From: Loripinus fragilis
Lineage: Eukaryota > Mollusca > Bivalvia > Lucinida > Lucinidae
Direction: 5' to 3'
Assembly: GCA_964019695.1 (NCBI GenBank)
Contig: OZ026520.1
Location: 27,128,120-27,192,119, forward strand
DNA length: 64,000 nt
The position numbers were made by a program, and so were the translations under genes. Of the stretch, positions 1 through 11,783 are shown piece after piece (within the stretch, counting starts at the first letter, position 1; the number at the start of each line of letters is the position of its first letter). The notes beneath the pieces were generated by a model that made no database searches, was not told the origin of the DNA, and was given only the letters and a program-made list of their open reading frames with translations.

Positions 1-243
1 TCTTAACTTATGCAATGCATCATTACAAAGAAACATTCAAACCATACTATGATGAAACAAAGAAAAACAGTAAGCGCTAAAAAACAAACTCAAGTTGAGC
101 CACTATGGGCGCAGCCAAAGACCAGCACCAGGCACGAACCCACCGATGAAAGTCATTGAGTCTGAGGCCTGACCAACGCCTGTACAATTAATGATGGTTT
201 TGAAACCAGGCATGCAGAATGCCGCACAATATCCACGTTATAT
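1..243 (-). repeat. Penelope-like element, 3' region (partial copy)
   Basis: This stretch aligns by eye, with substitutions and small gaps, to the 3' region of the larger Penelope-like copy at about 845-1150 (shared landmarks: CTCAAGTTGAGCC, CCCACCGAT, GAGTCTGAGGCCTGACC, AAACCAGGCATG). It reads on the minus strand and no coding part remains. It is an older or truncated copy cut by the window edge. Confidence 0.7.
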
Positions 244-298
244 CCTATTTTCTAAAAAAAACTCTCTCTGTGTTAGAAACCCCTCAACAGGTTCTTTG

Positions 299-365
299 GC
301 AAACAGTGAAGACCAAGATGAAACGCCGCATAATGCAGCATTGCATTAGGACCTGCACTGTTTGC
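299..365. repeat. palindromic hairpin repeat (GCAAACAGT family)
   Basis: A 67-bp imperfect palindrome. It starts GCAAACAGTG, ends CACTGTTTGC, and has GACGCCGC-like inner arms. It belongs to the same hairpin family as the copies at 11501-11559, 28016-28063, 60353-60419 and inside the MITEs at 60-61.5 kb. No coding content. Confidence 0.75.
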
Positions 366-507
366 TAAGGCAAATCGATCTTCAGAGAAAGAAATATAAT
401 TTTTTTTTTGAAATTATATAACCTATGGCCCATAAATTTATACAATGGACCATCCTGACTTAACCGTATCAAACTGTATGGGAAATTACATTGGTACACA
501 AGGGTTA

Positions 508-1016
508 AAATAGTGAGTGAGTATGATCAGTAAATACCACAATTACAAACTGCAGACAAACCCGTGGCAGCGTGAGGAAGAGCCACACAACAATCATGAG
601 ACACAAGGAAGACAAACTTAGCAAAGCAACCAGCTCTCTCTTCCCCATCAAGAGCAATTGAAGACTTCCACAATGGGAGTTACAATAAACAACAAATCAA
701 CAACAACCGAACCACCACCTTAGAACGGACTACAGCCTAAGCCACCAGGGGGCTTAAATGCATTTTACTGGTACCAAATCTTCGCCCTAGATTCTGATGT
801 TGCTGAAGTATAATAAATGTTCAGCTCGCATGGAGGTCTTCTAACTATTGCAATGAATCATCATTGAGAAACACTTTTATTAAATTAACACACTATGATG
901 AAGCAAAGAAAAAGGCTCATGACTCACAGATAGTCAGAGCTAAGGAAAACCTCAAGTTGAGCATCGGTAGGCCCAGCTACAGATGATCATCAGGCACCAA
1001 CCCACCGATTAAAGCT
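508..1016 (-). repeat. Penelope-like element copy 1, 3' untranslated region
   Basis: Non-coding tail of the element whose broken ORF lies at 1017-4156. The same block recurs next to the other reverse-transcriptase remnants at 11784-12471 and 31742-32450, and as a coding-free fragment at 55462-55905. All four copies end near the same point (about 508, 11784, 31760 and 55466) within GAGTATGATCAG-like sequence. A shared 3' end with variable 5' extent is what 5'-truncated retroelement insertions look like. Confidence 0.8.
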
Positions 1017-2144
1017 TTACATCAGAGCCGTCATAGAGTCTGAGGTCTGACCCACCGTGGTGCAATTAAAGAGGAAACTATAGCTGTAAACCTTGATTGG
1101 GCTTAAAACCAGGCATGTAGACTGTCGCATGACATCCAAGTCATATCCAACCTTTATATAACGTTTGATAATCTTTTTGAATTGATCACTAAAATTAGGT
1201 TTTCCAACAATTCTTTTGAATTTATAAACTAAATCACAATAAAATATAGGTTCTGAAATGCCTTGTTGCAGAAGAGTTTTTAACCCAGGGTTGTATTTAA
1301 CAATTAACTCTGAGTGTCTGTGGTAGAATTTAGAAAATGCTTTCCGAGTTTTATTAAATCTATACCCCTGTTTTAATAACTTAGCAGTCAAAAATTGGTT
1401 CATCAACATTAGAACACACTCTTGCAAAACGAATAAGCTGAGGAATATATACACCATAGGAAGGTGAGTGAGGAACATCTCCATCAAGAAATGGGAAATT
1501 TACTATTTCAAAATTAAAATCGCCCCGTTTATCAGAAATCTTAGAAGAAACTATGCCATTTGTTATTGACAAGTTCAAGTCCAAAAACGGAGCTTCAGTA
1601 TCTGAAGAATTCGTCTTATTTAACTGAAGTTCAGTAGGATATATCTGACCTACCATTTGTTCAAAATAAGGATTATCAATATTAAGGAAGTCATCTAAAT
1701 ATCTGGAGGTGGAGTTAAACGCTTCATTGATATCAGTTTGATTATTGTTTGACAGAGACAACATGAAGTCTCTCTCATAAAAAAAACCCCAAAACAAATC
1801 TGCAACAAGAGGAGCACAATTAATACGCATTGGAATACCAACTATTTGCCTATATAATTTCGAGCCAAATCTTATAAATATATTGTCCAAAAGATAATGG
1901 AGAGCATCACACATTTCCTGAAATGACCACAACTTATATCTTTTAGTTTGTTCAGAAGTAAAAATGACTTTTTATCATTACAAGCCAAATAAAGTGAGCA
2001 CTCTCTGTTATTTTTTTTTCCAATTAATTCCTTTAGTTTTTTTTTATTAGATTATGAGGCAACGTAGTATAGAGCGTAGAGAAATCATATGTAGACAAAC
2101 TAGATGCTAGAAAACCTCCGGTATTCAGTTTTGTTTACTGAGTC

Positions 2145-2555
2145 CTTATCTTTGCTTTATTTCCTTTTTATACCTTGATTTATTTGTTCTAGCTGATGTT
2201 GCATTGATAAGTTAGGGGTCTTTCATGCATACCAATCAGCTATGTGTCTTCATCCACATCTGAACTAAGGGTGAGGTTGGCGCTGTTAAACCGGTTTAAG
2301 CCCTCCAGTAAAATATTTTTACTGACCATTCCAAGGCGGTACTTCTTTTGTGGATCATTCATATTATTATTGTCGTGTGTTTGTTATGCTTTTGTGCGCG
2401 TCTGTTTATTGTTGCCTTGTGGTCACCTGCTGGGAAAGGGCTGACCTCTTGTCCCTCGTTTGTGATGTCTAGTTGTGAGTTTGTTACTTTCCTAATGGTA
2501 TCCTGGGTCAGGTGTGGTACTTGATTATATCAATTCCTGATCTTTGCCCTCTTTC
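2145..2555. mobile_element. roughly 400-bp insert inside the PLE ORF
   Basis: PLE coding sequence stops at about 2556 (SGEILNKLN) and resumes at about 2140 (GGFLASSLSTYDF), so this block is foreign. Its 2292-2557 part recurs in the same orientation at 36088-36346 (shared landmarks AAGCCCTCCAG, AAGGCGGTACTTC, CACCTGCTGGGAAAGGG). The open frame at 2244-2444 is carried in the repeat and is not convincing as a gene. Element class unknown. Confidence 0.6.
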
Positions 2556-3244
2556 TTAGTTTAATTTATTAAGAATTTCACCTGAATTTTTAATAGACCA
2601 AAATAAATTTTTACCATTCTTTGCATTAACTGTTGTACAATATTGGATAACATGGTTTTTAATTGCAGTGAGGTATATACAACTTGGTAGTTGTACATGA
2701 ACTAGATTTAGCAATAAAATGTCGCGACTTATAGGGTCGTCTATGAAGTTTAGGTAACCAGTATAAAGCGTGCTATGGTCCTCGTCAACAAACACCCCAA
2801 ATTTAGTTGTCATATTGCATCGATGCCTAACAACGACATCACATCTAGCCTGTTATGCTCATATGTTTAAGCAGTGCTACTTTCTTGCTTTAGGGTGTTA
2901 ATATACATGTAGTACCCTTTTCAAACAACCACAACAGTGTTAGCAGCCTTATCTGTGGGAGCCAAAACAAACATCCTATGCAATTCCTGTGTCCCTTTCT
3001 TTAAATTTCTAAAAGTGAACTTAAGTTTAGGTGGAAAAAGATCTAAACTGTTGCAATAAAATAAAATAGACCATCAATAATTAAAAAAAACACATTTAGT
3101 TTCCAACTATTTAAGACATTTGATTCAACATGCTCTCGTTTACACCAGCGATTACAAAATTCTTGTAAGGCGACTGCAATTTCCTCATGACATGATTTGC
3201 AGTCTATTGGCAAAGGAAACCTATATTGAGGTTCCTTACAAATA

Positions 3245-3740
3245 CAGGGTGGGTAGTCACGTGGTTTTTGCTTGGATACACTGTACGGATGTTCGAATAC
3301 ACTGTACGGACATTCTGATCGAATGTAGGTAGATTTCTCTATGTTTTCTCATCTATACCCAGAAAGTTATACACCATTTTCCAGCCCTCATTTTCCCCTA
3401 TCAAACGCTACCAGGATAGCACCTTTAAGCTTCTTACTTTGAGTACTAACTCTGTCACAAATGTTGTCCGTACAGCTTATTTCCAAACTCAGGCCCGATC
3501 CTCACTGCTAAAAAATTTGTGACAGAGTCTGTACTTAAAGTAAGAAGCTTTATGAGGATATCCTGGCATCGTTAGATCGCGAAAAATGGGGGCTGGAAAA
3601 TGGTGTATAACTTTCTGTGTAAAGATGAAAAAACACGCAGAAATATTTACTTACTTTTGCTTACAACATCGGTGTGGAAAGAAGTCCGCCATTTTTCCGT
3701 ACAGTGTATCCTAACAGAAACCACGTGACTACCCACCCTG
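3245..3740. mobile_element. 496-bp fold-back element inside the PLE
   Basis: The block begins CAGGGTGGGTAGTCACGTGG and ends with its near-perfect reverse complement. The symmetry continues inward: AGAAAGTTATACACC at about 3361 pairs with GGTGTATAACTTTCT at about 3600, and ACTCTGTCACAAAT at about 3450 pairs with ATTTGTGACAGAGT at about 3511. Most of the element could fold into one long stem with a loop of about 50 bases. ATA flanks both sides, consistent with a 3-bp target duplication. There is no ORF, so it is a non-autonomous DNA transposon or fold-back. Confidence 0.85.
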
Positions 3741-4156
3741 ATATAATAGACCAACTTCTTGAATCAGATCTGATTTTTAAATCCCCTGCGACTATATGGC
3801 CAGCAGGTTGATAACAATTCTTAGAGTCTTTACAATCAGTCAGTCCCAAAATACACCCAGCTACAAAATATAACCTTGGAAATATTAAGAGGCTTAAATG
3901 TATGTCACGTGCATCACTCCTGGCTTTAAAGGATATTACATAGGAAATTCTACTTATTCTGTTATGGATGGCTATAAAGCAACCAGAAAATTTGAAATAT
4001 AAAGTATTACGATTGGCCAGTGTTTCAGACCATATTAAAGAGCACAATCCTATCAAATATTCATATGGCACCTATTCTTGTAGAAGTATCTTTTTGTTGT
4101 TGTATCTGTATTTCAGCCGAGTGCTATTGCACTTTGCATACAAAACACATAGGTAA

Positions 4157-4867
4157 TGGTGAAAGGGCATAACTTTCACATTTTTCTGCAGTTAAAGGAC
4201 TGGGAAATCAAGCTGCTAGCTGAAAAGTATGGCAACATTCACAGTTTTTTAAAAACGATTAAGGAAAGTTCAGTAATGTTATAACTTCTGAGTGTTTATT
4301 GGCCATATTATTAATCATAACTTTTGCTGCATACAAGGGATTTCACTAAAATTGGCAGTTACCGTATTTAGGACATGATGCAACTTCTACTTTAAAAAAT
4401 ATGTATTAAATAGTCTGATTTTCTTTAAAATGCTCCAAACCCATTTTTCTTCATAATTTTAAACATGCCCTAGCACCATTGAGGCTACTCAGGATGCAAG
4501 CCCAATCCTGCATGTGGAAAGCAAGGCAGAAATGAGAACAATAGTACAAGGCCAAACGAGATCTTAACTTACAGTAAGGACTATTTGATATCGTATCCTA
4601 CTGTATCGACTTTTAGATATTGTAGCTGTTTAGAAAGTATGGACTGCGAGTAATCGTAGCCAGGACTGCAAGTAATTGTATCATAAATTTATAGCCGGGA
4701 CTGCAATAATTGTATCATTTTCTCCACGTTCCGTTTAGAAATCGTCCATGTGAAAAAACTACATGTCTGAGACATATTTTAACGAAAACGTTTTGGATCA
4801 ATTCTTATACATAGGACGTTAGCGTAGTATAAGAGAATACTTTTGAAGTAGAACAGTGGAAAATCCA
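4157..4867. other. non-coding stretch, nothing recognised
   Basis: AT-rich sequence upstream of the PLE on its strand. There are short direct echoes near 4640-4710 (GGACTGCAAGTAATTGTA and similar, two or three loose copies), but no gene, RNA or clear transposon end. Confidence 0.5.
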
Positions 4868-5112
4868 TGCAAGGCCTCGAGGTTATAAAACTTTTTTCAT
4901 GCTCAACTCCACTGAGCAAAGAATTTCAATTACTTATAAATGGTAAAATGATGAAAAATAAAGATTTATCTTGATTTAAAACTCCCTCATGCTGTATTTA
5001 TCATGCTAATAAATCTTAAATGCCAACAATTGTTGGCATTTTACACATTTATGAGCAGAATAAATGTCATGCTCAATTGAGTTGAGCATGAAAAAAGTTT
5101 TATAACCTCTGG
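4868..5112. mobile_element. about 245-bp TIR MITE
   Basis: Terminal inverted repeats of roughly 38 bp: the left arm contains GAGGTTATAAAACTTTTTTC followed by ATGCTCAACT, and the right arm is its reverse complement, ending at the GGGCCTGG flank. The interior is AT-rich and non-coding. Target duplication not resolved. Confidence 0.75.
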
Positions 5113-5890
5113 GCCTGGACTGTCCGCCTCCTGTTAGAATGCAGGGGATGTAGTAGTAGGAGGTGCAAATTGAAAGCACCATCTTCCGATAGGTGGCACT
5201 CTTCAAAGACTGATCAATACTAACCTATCTGATTTAATCATTATGGGTACATGTGCCACACTTGTTTACTAAATGCGCCACGAAGTCATGTGTTGATTCA
5301 ATCTCGTATCAATTTGCGTCATCACGTCGTGTCACTGGACCGCTTCTTTGACCTGGCTTTAACAAAAAAAAAAAAAAAATGCACCAATACTTGCTTCTTT
5401 TTGACCAATAAAACAAACTAAAACAGAAATAATGGGTTAAAAAGTGAGGTGACGACTTTAAGACATGCCTGCCGACATTTAATAGGTCTTTCGTTTGTAA
5501 GGGTGATTTTTTTTCTTTTCCATGTTTTCCCTCTCTAATATTTCCAATCGTTGTTTTTAATTTTTTTAATCTCATAAGGATGGTTATTTAATTGAGTTCA
5601 CATGAGTACCAAGGCCGAGGTTATAATCTTGTAAACCCACTGATGTACAAAGTAATTTATGGTTGGCCGTTTCAAGGTAGTATTTTTGTCGTGATTATCT
5701 CTGTTGCATGTATTTGGTGTCATGTTCATTACTGCGATTTACCTTTAATGAACATACAGTGGCATCTCTTAGATTTTAAGTCTTCGGGACTAAAGGTTTA
5801 TTTCGAATTATCAGTAGTCCGAATAATAAGGGGATAGACATAAAAAATATAACCGCTAAAATGATTATTATTAGGATTGTAGGTTTTTAA

Positions 5891-5931
5891 TGCGTAAAAG
5901 AAACGTCTCAAGCAGAGGTTTCTTTTACGCA
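5891..5931. repeat. short perfect-stem hairpin
   Basis: TGCGTAAAAGAAAC at 5891-5904 is the exact reverse complement of 5918-5931, with a 13-base loop. No T-run follows and no gene lies nearby. It is probably a relic of a small inverted-repeat element. Confidence 0.6.
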
Positions 5932-6287
5932 CACAAAACATAAGATATAGGCAAATATATCATGAATAGTTCATATTCTCTGAATCTAGTATGTCCCAAA
6001 TTTATATCGAATTAGCGTGTATTTCGAAAATCCGAAATTCGAATTTTCGAGGTTTTACTGTATATGGTTTTAGTTATATCACCCCTCAGACATTTAGTCA
6101 GCCCCTAGGACCACCAACGCCGCCACCATGGCCTTCAGTATAGCATAGGACCAACCTAGACTTTCTTTAAAATCATAGGACCACCTAAACCGCAATTCAG
6201 TTCTGCAGCACACTCATTCCTACAAACATCCCTAGGACCCCAGGCCTACAGTTCAACCATGGGATTACCAATATCTCTACTCAGACC

Positions 6288-6310
6288 GGCAGGCAGGCAG
6301 GCAGGCAGGC
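6288..6310. repeat. (GGCA)n microsatellite
   Basis: Uninterrupted tetranucleotide run of GGCA repeats. A complementary-type run (CCTG)n occurs at 24321-24358. Confidence 0.95.
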
Positions 6311-7257
6311 ATATTTGTTGCTCGAGATCACTTCCCTGAGAACACTGGTCAGGTGCTCTAACCACCTCAACTACCCGGGTGGTCCAAATCATCACCTAGT
6401 TAATTCGGTGCGTTTTGACTTGGGGCGTCTATGATACAGACCACGGCTGGGTTTCCAACAACATTGGAACTTCACAATACATGTCATCATGGAGCTACAA
6501 TTTCGGTAATTAGTAATGTTAATTTTAATAAAGTCACGTGTCATTGGTTTTGGGAAAAAAGTTGATTTGCGACAAACAAGACAAAATATCATGTTTATTG
6601 TATAACCTTATGCATGGAACGCATACTCGAAATTTTACTTTCCTAAATGGCTTGGACTGATTATAAAGCACATTGAATAATTGTGGTTTTTCTGAATATT
6701 GGATATATCAAAGTTTTCCTGAAAATTATTGTTTAGCAAGAATTTTCAAAAATCGCCTTATTGATCATTTAAAACAGAATTGGTATAATTTTGTATTAGA
6801 ACTTTTAAACTGTCTGAATTTTAGAATCTTAAAACAAAATTGTGGTTTTGAAAACTATTTAACCGTATTACCTACATCACGCTAGAGAATCACTGAATTC
6901 GAACAGCGCAGTCATCGCGTGGTGGTTGCAGTAAACGAGTGCACAAAATAGTGTACCAAGCTGTTAAAAAGGGTAATTTTACTTCTGAAAACATTCATCG
7001 CGTATAATTGTCACCTATAAACCAAGCTGTGCATCTGCTTAACAATTTTTGTTGGTTGAGTGATAGTCGTTACAGCGCCAGAGTTATGCCAAAGATGTTA
7101 TTTCTTTCCTGAAAGTTTCTGCTTATATTCGGGAATTCGGGCTTACTTTATTTAAAATGCAAAATAACAGTACATTAATGTGAAAAAAGTTCGAAATCTT
7201 AGACGGGAGTATTTTGAAAGTTATTCAAGCTTTTCATACTGTACGCATAGTTCTGTA

Positions 7258-7344
7258 CATCGGGTGTTCTGGCCCAGTGATCGGGTGTTTGACTGCAACA
7301 TGCTGATTTTATTTAGACACTCGACAACTGGGCCAGGACACCCG
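7258..7344. repeat. inverted repeat with about 28-bp arms
   Basis: CGGGTGTTCTGGCCCAGTGA on the left pairs with the block ending GGGCCAGGACACCCG on the right, about 27 bases apart. No ORF depends on it. Confidence 0.7.
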
Positions 7345-7410
7345 AACTTTTCTTGGACTTTAATTCGGGAACAAGTTTAGAAAGTGAGTGAGCATGGAAT
7401 CTAGGATAAA

Positions 7411-7990
7411 TAGCAGCTGAGATATGAGTAATTCTGTATATACATTCTAATAATTGTTCCCCATTTTTTCTCATTTCTAATACTTTAATTAATATTCATG
7501 AAACCTTTTTTTAAGATAATTTGCATATTGGATCATTAAGTAAACATGCTATGTATAAGCATTAGATTAGTATCAAGGCTGGTAGCAGCTGAGATGTAGA
7601 TAATTTTGCATGTACATCACTTAAATTTTCTTTTTACCATTTTCTCTTATTTCTATTCTTTTCATTAATATTCATGAGCAAATTTGATACTTTGTATATC
7701 TAAATATCGGATGAAAGTCCTATGTCTTAACTTTCAGTTGGTACCAAGCTTAAAAGTTTAAGGTGAGTTGCTGCTGAGATATGAGTACTTTTGTAGGGAC
7801 ATCCCCATTCTTTAGAAGCGCATTATGCGTTGCCATGGAAACCATGCATTTCACATAGCTCAAAACAGTTTATTCTTTAGGGCAATAATGTTCCTCCTTT
7901 AAGTGGTCTCACAAAACAGTTTGACACATATTAGATTTTCCTGATGGTGGAAGATGGGTCTAATTAGACCCTAGGGTATTAAGGAATGTG
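7411..7990. repeat. degenerate tandem repeat, about 170-185 bp period
   Basis: Three diverged units are marked by AGCAGCTGAGATATGAG (7411), GTAGCAGCTGAGATGTAG (7581) and TGCTGCTGAGATATGAG (7768). Units 1 and 2 also share TAATATTCATGA-type sequence. Divergence is high, and the parent element was not identified. Confidence 0.6.
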
Positions 7991-8290
7991 CATGGTGTTT
8001 CTTTTTATAGATACAAAATGTACCATATATTTGGGCATGGACATTATGACACATTTGTTTTAAAACACAACAAATTGTTGATTATCAAAGTTTCATTCTA
8101 ATTTGAAAGGCTGTTAAACAGTCCAAAATCTTGCTATGATTAAAACTTACATTTAAATAGCAGGATACTGAATAAGGCAAGTTTATATATACTACTAAAA
8201 GGTTTTGCATCACAAAATATAGGACATATTTTTAAGTATCATTTTTTCTACTTATACCAAACGTGATTTGTAACTTTAACACTAACTTAG

Positions 8291-8990
8291 AACGTTCGAT
8301 TCAGAATCTGACACAACAATATATTTGTTTAAAAAATTGCCTTTTTTCAGTTAGACCAAAATTTTGCAATATTTAAAATTCCACATTTTTCCCATGGGCT
8401 TCAGAATTCAGTTTTGGTTTTAAATTCTTACTCTAGAGATAGAGAAATATCATTTTAAGCAAGAAAGTGAAAATTGATTTTGTAAGAGAAAGATGCCATT
8501 TTTCACGAAAAATTACAATTTTTGAGAGTTTTTCAAATTTCTCAGTTTAAGCTAAGAAACTCATCTTTCAAAATTTGACCAAAACAGACTGCAAAATTCC
8601 TTACTGATTAAATAACATACTCAATATTTGAAAATTTCTGAAGTTGCATTTTGGGATACCTTTAAGAAAGCTGGTACAGGAATTCTGCAAGACTTCAGTT
8701 TTAACAGTCAGGGATCTAAAAAAAATCTCAAAATTAGCAGATATTGTTCAAGAATTACATTTTCTTCCAAAAAATGATTTTCACTTTCTTATAGACTAAA
8801 ACAGTTCTTTACAACCTCTAGAGTAAGGATTTGAAAACAAAACTGAATTCTAAAGCCCTTGAAAAAATGGTGGACTTCTAAAAATTCCAAAATTTTGGTA
8901 TTAACTGAAAAATGCAATTTTACAGATATCCACATTATGTTTCCAAACAAATTATTGTTGTGTCAGATACTGAATTGAACCCTCAATGAC
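8291..8990. mobile_element. 0.7-kb fold-back element
   Basis: Left-arm text from about 8293 (ATTCAGAATCTGACACAACA and onward) recurs inverted, ending near 8985. Further matching blocks lie inward: GAATTCAGTTTTGGTTTTAA with TTTGAAAACAAAACTGAATT, and AAGAAAGTGAAAATTGATTT with its diverged complement at about 8770. Arms are about 230 bp with a central loop of about 200 bp. No coding capacity. Confidence 0.75.
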
Positions 8991-9015
8991 AGTATTAAAT
9001 TTAAATACAGCAAGA

Positions 9016-10143
9016 AGTGAGCTAAGCTCACATACCCCAGCGGTAGCCATCAGATGTTGTAACACTTTCAGAGAAAAGAGAAAATTGTTAAAGATTTCAT
9101 AATCCTAAATCAAGTAGTTTCTGATAAAACTTTGGTGAAAACTGCCAATTTGTGTTTTAAAGAAGTGTCAGAAGGAAATTTAAAAAGAAGTAATGTGCTT
9201 TAGCATCTTTATTTTTATCTTCACAATACACTTAATCTACCTGAAGGTGTACACAAAATTTGAAAACACTGGCTCCAATAGGAGAAATCTGCGACAGAAA
9301 TTTTCATTGTAGAGAAAGAAAATTAAACAAGTAAAGGGACTGATATGCAATATGTGGCTGTTTTTCGTAACAAAATATAACTCAACACTATCAAGCTTTG
9401 TACCAAATTTCAGAATCCTAACTCAAGTAGTTGCTGAGAAATATTTGACAGAAAAAATTGTTCATTTGTGTTATAGAAGAGTGACAGAAGGAAAAAATGA
9501 AAAGTTGAAACAAAAAGGCAAAATGAGGATTAGCATCTTAATTTTCATTTACACAATACACTTTGCCTTCCTGAAGGTGTACACAAAATTTGAAAAAAAA
9601 AAACTGGCTCCAAAAGGAGCATGAGTAATCTGGTACAGAAGTTCTCATTGAACAGAAAGTAAAATGAACAAATAAAGAGACTAATAAGCACTATGTGGCT
9701 GTTGTTTGCTAAGCAATACAAATTATCACTATCAAGCTTTGTACCAAATTTCAGAATCCCAACTCAAGTAGTTCCTGAGAAATCTTTGACAAAAATATCC
9801 ATATGTCTGATATAAGAGTGGCAGAAAGAAAAAAATAAAATTAAAAAAAGAAGGCAACATGAGAATTAACATCTTAAATGTCATTTACACAATACACTTT
9901 GCCTTCCTGAAGGTGTACAAAAAATTTGAAAAAAAACTGGCTCCAATAGGAAAATGCGAAATCTTTTACAGACATTTTCATTGGAAAGAAAGAAAATGAA
10001 CAAAATTTAATAAGGGACTGATAAGCAATATGTGGCTGTGTGCTCGGTTACACAATACAACTCATCACCATCAAGCTTTGTACCGGATTTCAGAATCCTA
10101 AGCCAAGTAGTTGCTGAGAAATCTTTGACAGAAAAGAAAGTTT

Positions 10144-10210
<67 letters not shown>

Positions 10211-10290
10211 AACAAACAGTCAAACAAACATTATTACAGAAAAGGCAAAAGCTATATACCCCCTATACTTCGTACCGGGGGTATACATAG
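9016..10290. mobile_element. pearl/Helentron-like element with tandem cores
   Basis: The left end has the odd palindrome GTGAGCTAAGCTCAC followed by ATACCCCAGCGG. A partial core follows, then core units starting ATGTGGCTG at 9352, 9692 and 10030 (spacings 340 and 338 bp). Each contains ATCAAGCTTTGTACC and TCAGAATCC. The array runs into (CAGA)n, and the right end is a GC hairpin, TACCCCC with GGGGGTA around 10257-10283. Tandem core plus tetranucleotide tail plus terminal hairpin matches the published description of bivalve pearl elements and Helentron-type non-autonomous elements. The ORFs at 9352 and 10032 are only readings through the cores. Confidence 0.7.
10144..10206. repeat. (CAGA)n microsatellite tail
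   Basis: About 15 uninterrupted CAGA units, then CAAACAAA, at the right side of the pearl-like element. It is an integral part of that element type. Confidence 0.95.
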
Positions 10291-10409
10291 AAAAAATGAT
10301 ACTTAAAAATGTGGTATATATTAGGTGATGAAAACTTTTTTGAGGAGATTATAGACCTAAACGGACATTTATTACCGTGAATACGGTAATAGCCTGGATT
10401 AATTATGTA

Positions 10410-10537
10410 AATTGCCGCCAAACTATGTACTTTTAGTGTAAAGCCATCTTAGGACATATTACTAATGTTTTAAAAACATTGTAAAAAATAAAATATTTCA
10501 GTAATATGTCAAATTCCATAATTTTTGGCGGCCATTT
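10410..10537. repeat. small inverted-repeat element
   Basis: ATTGCCGCCAAA on the left and TTTTTGGCGGCCAT on the right form ends, and GGACATATTACTAATG and CAGTAATATGTC form an inner pair. About 128 bp, non-coding. Confidence 0.6.
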
Positions 10538-11435
10538 GAAAATATGCAAATAAGGACATAAAGACGTCATATTCAGCTTAACAACATTGTTTTTTGGATT
10601 CAGCATACCAAATTACCCCTGAACAAGGTGTCAAGCCCTTTTCTTCACAAAAAGTCTGTACTGGTTAATTTTTCTGATTTTCCCCCCTGACAAGGGGTCA
10701 TAGCTACATGAAGCTGTACAGAATTTGTGTCCACTCCTTATATCCAGAACCCTTGTCTATTTCTTAGAATATTTCACACGTGAACATGTCCACCTCTATG
10801 AGACAACTTACAGAGTGAAGGTTTCAGACACTCTGCTTCAAGGTCAATATCATAGCGGGAGATCATAGGTCACATGAACGGGATTTGTGTCAGACTTTTA
10901 ATATATGGGAGGTCAGAGTAACACAACCAGAATTGATGTACGCTTGATGTATACTATTTCATTAACCAATAGCGTAGCCAGAATACTGAAAAAGTTACAC
11001 ACATCAAAGGGAGACTACTGGATCAAGCAGTGGTTCTCTTCAATTGCGCCCCTTTTCAAAATGGGAACTTTTCTTAAAGGAAAGAATTTGATCCCAGAAG
11101 GAGCGAATTCTTTCCCTTAAGAGCAGTTCCTTATGGTATGGTAAATCACTTTTACCGCAATAGGTGACCTCCCTTGAATGTTACTATTTTTATTACGCAG
11201 GTGCATAATGGAGTAACAGTTACACTTGAAGACAGTTTTTTTTGTGACACGGCTGTGAAATAGGGTTTCTCGTAAAGTTATAAGGGCTTGTCCTTGTTGA
11301 CAGAACAATTGGCTGCAGAAGATGTAATTGATTATAAATACTTTAGTTGTTGGGTTACCCTGTTATAAAATTAATGTCGCGTTAGTATGTGACATTCATT
11401 TACTCATTGCATGCTGCGTAATTCATCATGCATTT
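10538..11435. other. non-coding stretch, diverged repeats only
   Basis: No gene was recognised. Phrases such as AATTTGTGTCCACTCC (about 10728) and GGATTTGTGTCAGACT (about 10880) recur loosely, suggesting an old tandem repeat. The frames at 10905-11120 and 11117-11308 have no recognisable domain. Confidence 0.5.
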
Positions 11436-11581
11436 GTCGTCTGCAATTACTTTTTAAATAGAACTTTAAAAATATTCCAGGAAAACGAACCACTAGAGTG
11501 TAAACAGTTTGGATCCCGGCCAGGACCGATTGGATCGATCTGGATCCAAACTGTTTGCAAATGTAACAGCAAGCAGACGAC
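11436..11581. mobile_element. hairpin MITE, GTCGTCTGC family
   Basis: Ends GTCGTCTGC at 11436 and GCAGACGAC finishing at 11581. An inner palindrome at 11501-11559 runs from TAAACAGTTTGGATC to GATCCAAACTGTTTGCA. It has the same two-level architecture as the copies at 59995-60142, 60863-61042 and 61309-61458. Confidence 0.75.
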
Positions 11582-11783
11582 TGTCAGACAAAAGTCCCCA
11601 CTAGTTGTAAAATAGTTAAACTACTATAAGAGCATCGACCTGATATAACAACTGTTTTCATAGCTCGATCATAGTGCGTCTTTATAATCTGTTGGCTTGA
11701 GCCGTGTATAATAATCCTTTGTATACATTACATAGGTTAGTTCGTAAAAAACGTTAATTTAAAGTGTGTAGTATAACTACAAA
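11582..11783. other. short spacer
   Basis: Nothing recognised between the hairpin MITE and the 3' end of the second PLE. Confidence 0.5.

Larger units (their letters stand above)
1017..4156 (-). pseudogene. Penelope-like element copy 1, broken reverse-transcriptase ORF
   Basis: This is a nearly full-length but decayed retroelement ORF on the minus strand. The upstream part (4071-3741) encodes an N-terminal region containing NCYQPAGHIVAGDL. After an inserted fold-back it continues at about 3235-2820 with PQYRFPLPIDCKSCHEE and LAPTDKAANTVVV, then at 2813-2556 with KNLFWSIKNSGEIL. After a second insert it resumes at about 2140 with YDFSTLYTTLPHNL, which holds the motif-A aspartate and the LYT-IPH-like block typical of Penelope-like RTs. 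The segment 1932-1381 carries GIPMRINCAPLVADLF and RYLDDFL (YxDD motif C), and 1487-1017 the C-terminal part. Several frameshifts join the pieces, so no enzyme could be made. I saw no GIY-YIG endonuclease. The PLE assignment rests on motif memory, not on a search. Confidence 0.8.
5113..7257. other. non-coding stretch with one short hairpin and a microsatellite
   Basis: No gene was recognised. The open frames here are short, AT-biased and lack supporting motifs. The stretch contains a 14-bp perfect-stem hairpin (5891-5931) and a GGCA microsatellite (6288-6310). Confidence 0.5.

Noticed and set aside
2244..2444. 66-residue hydrophobic ORF on the plus strand
   Set aside because: It lies wholly in a dispersed repeat whose second copy (36088-36346) does not keep the frame.
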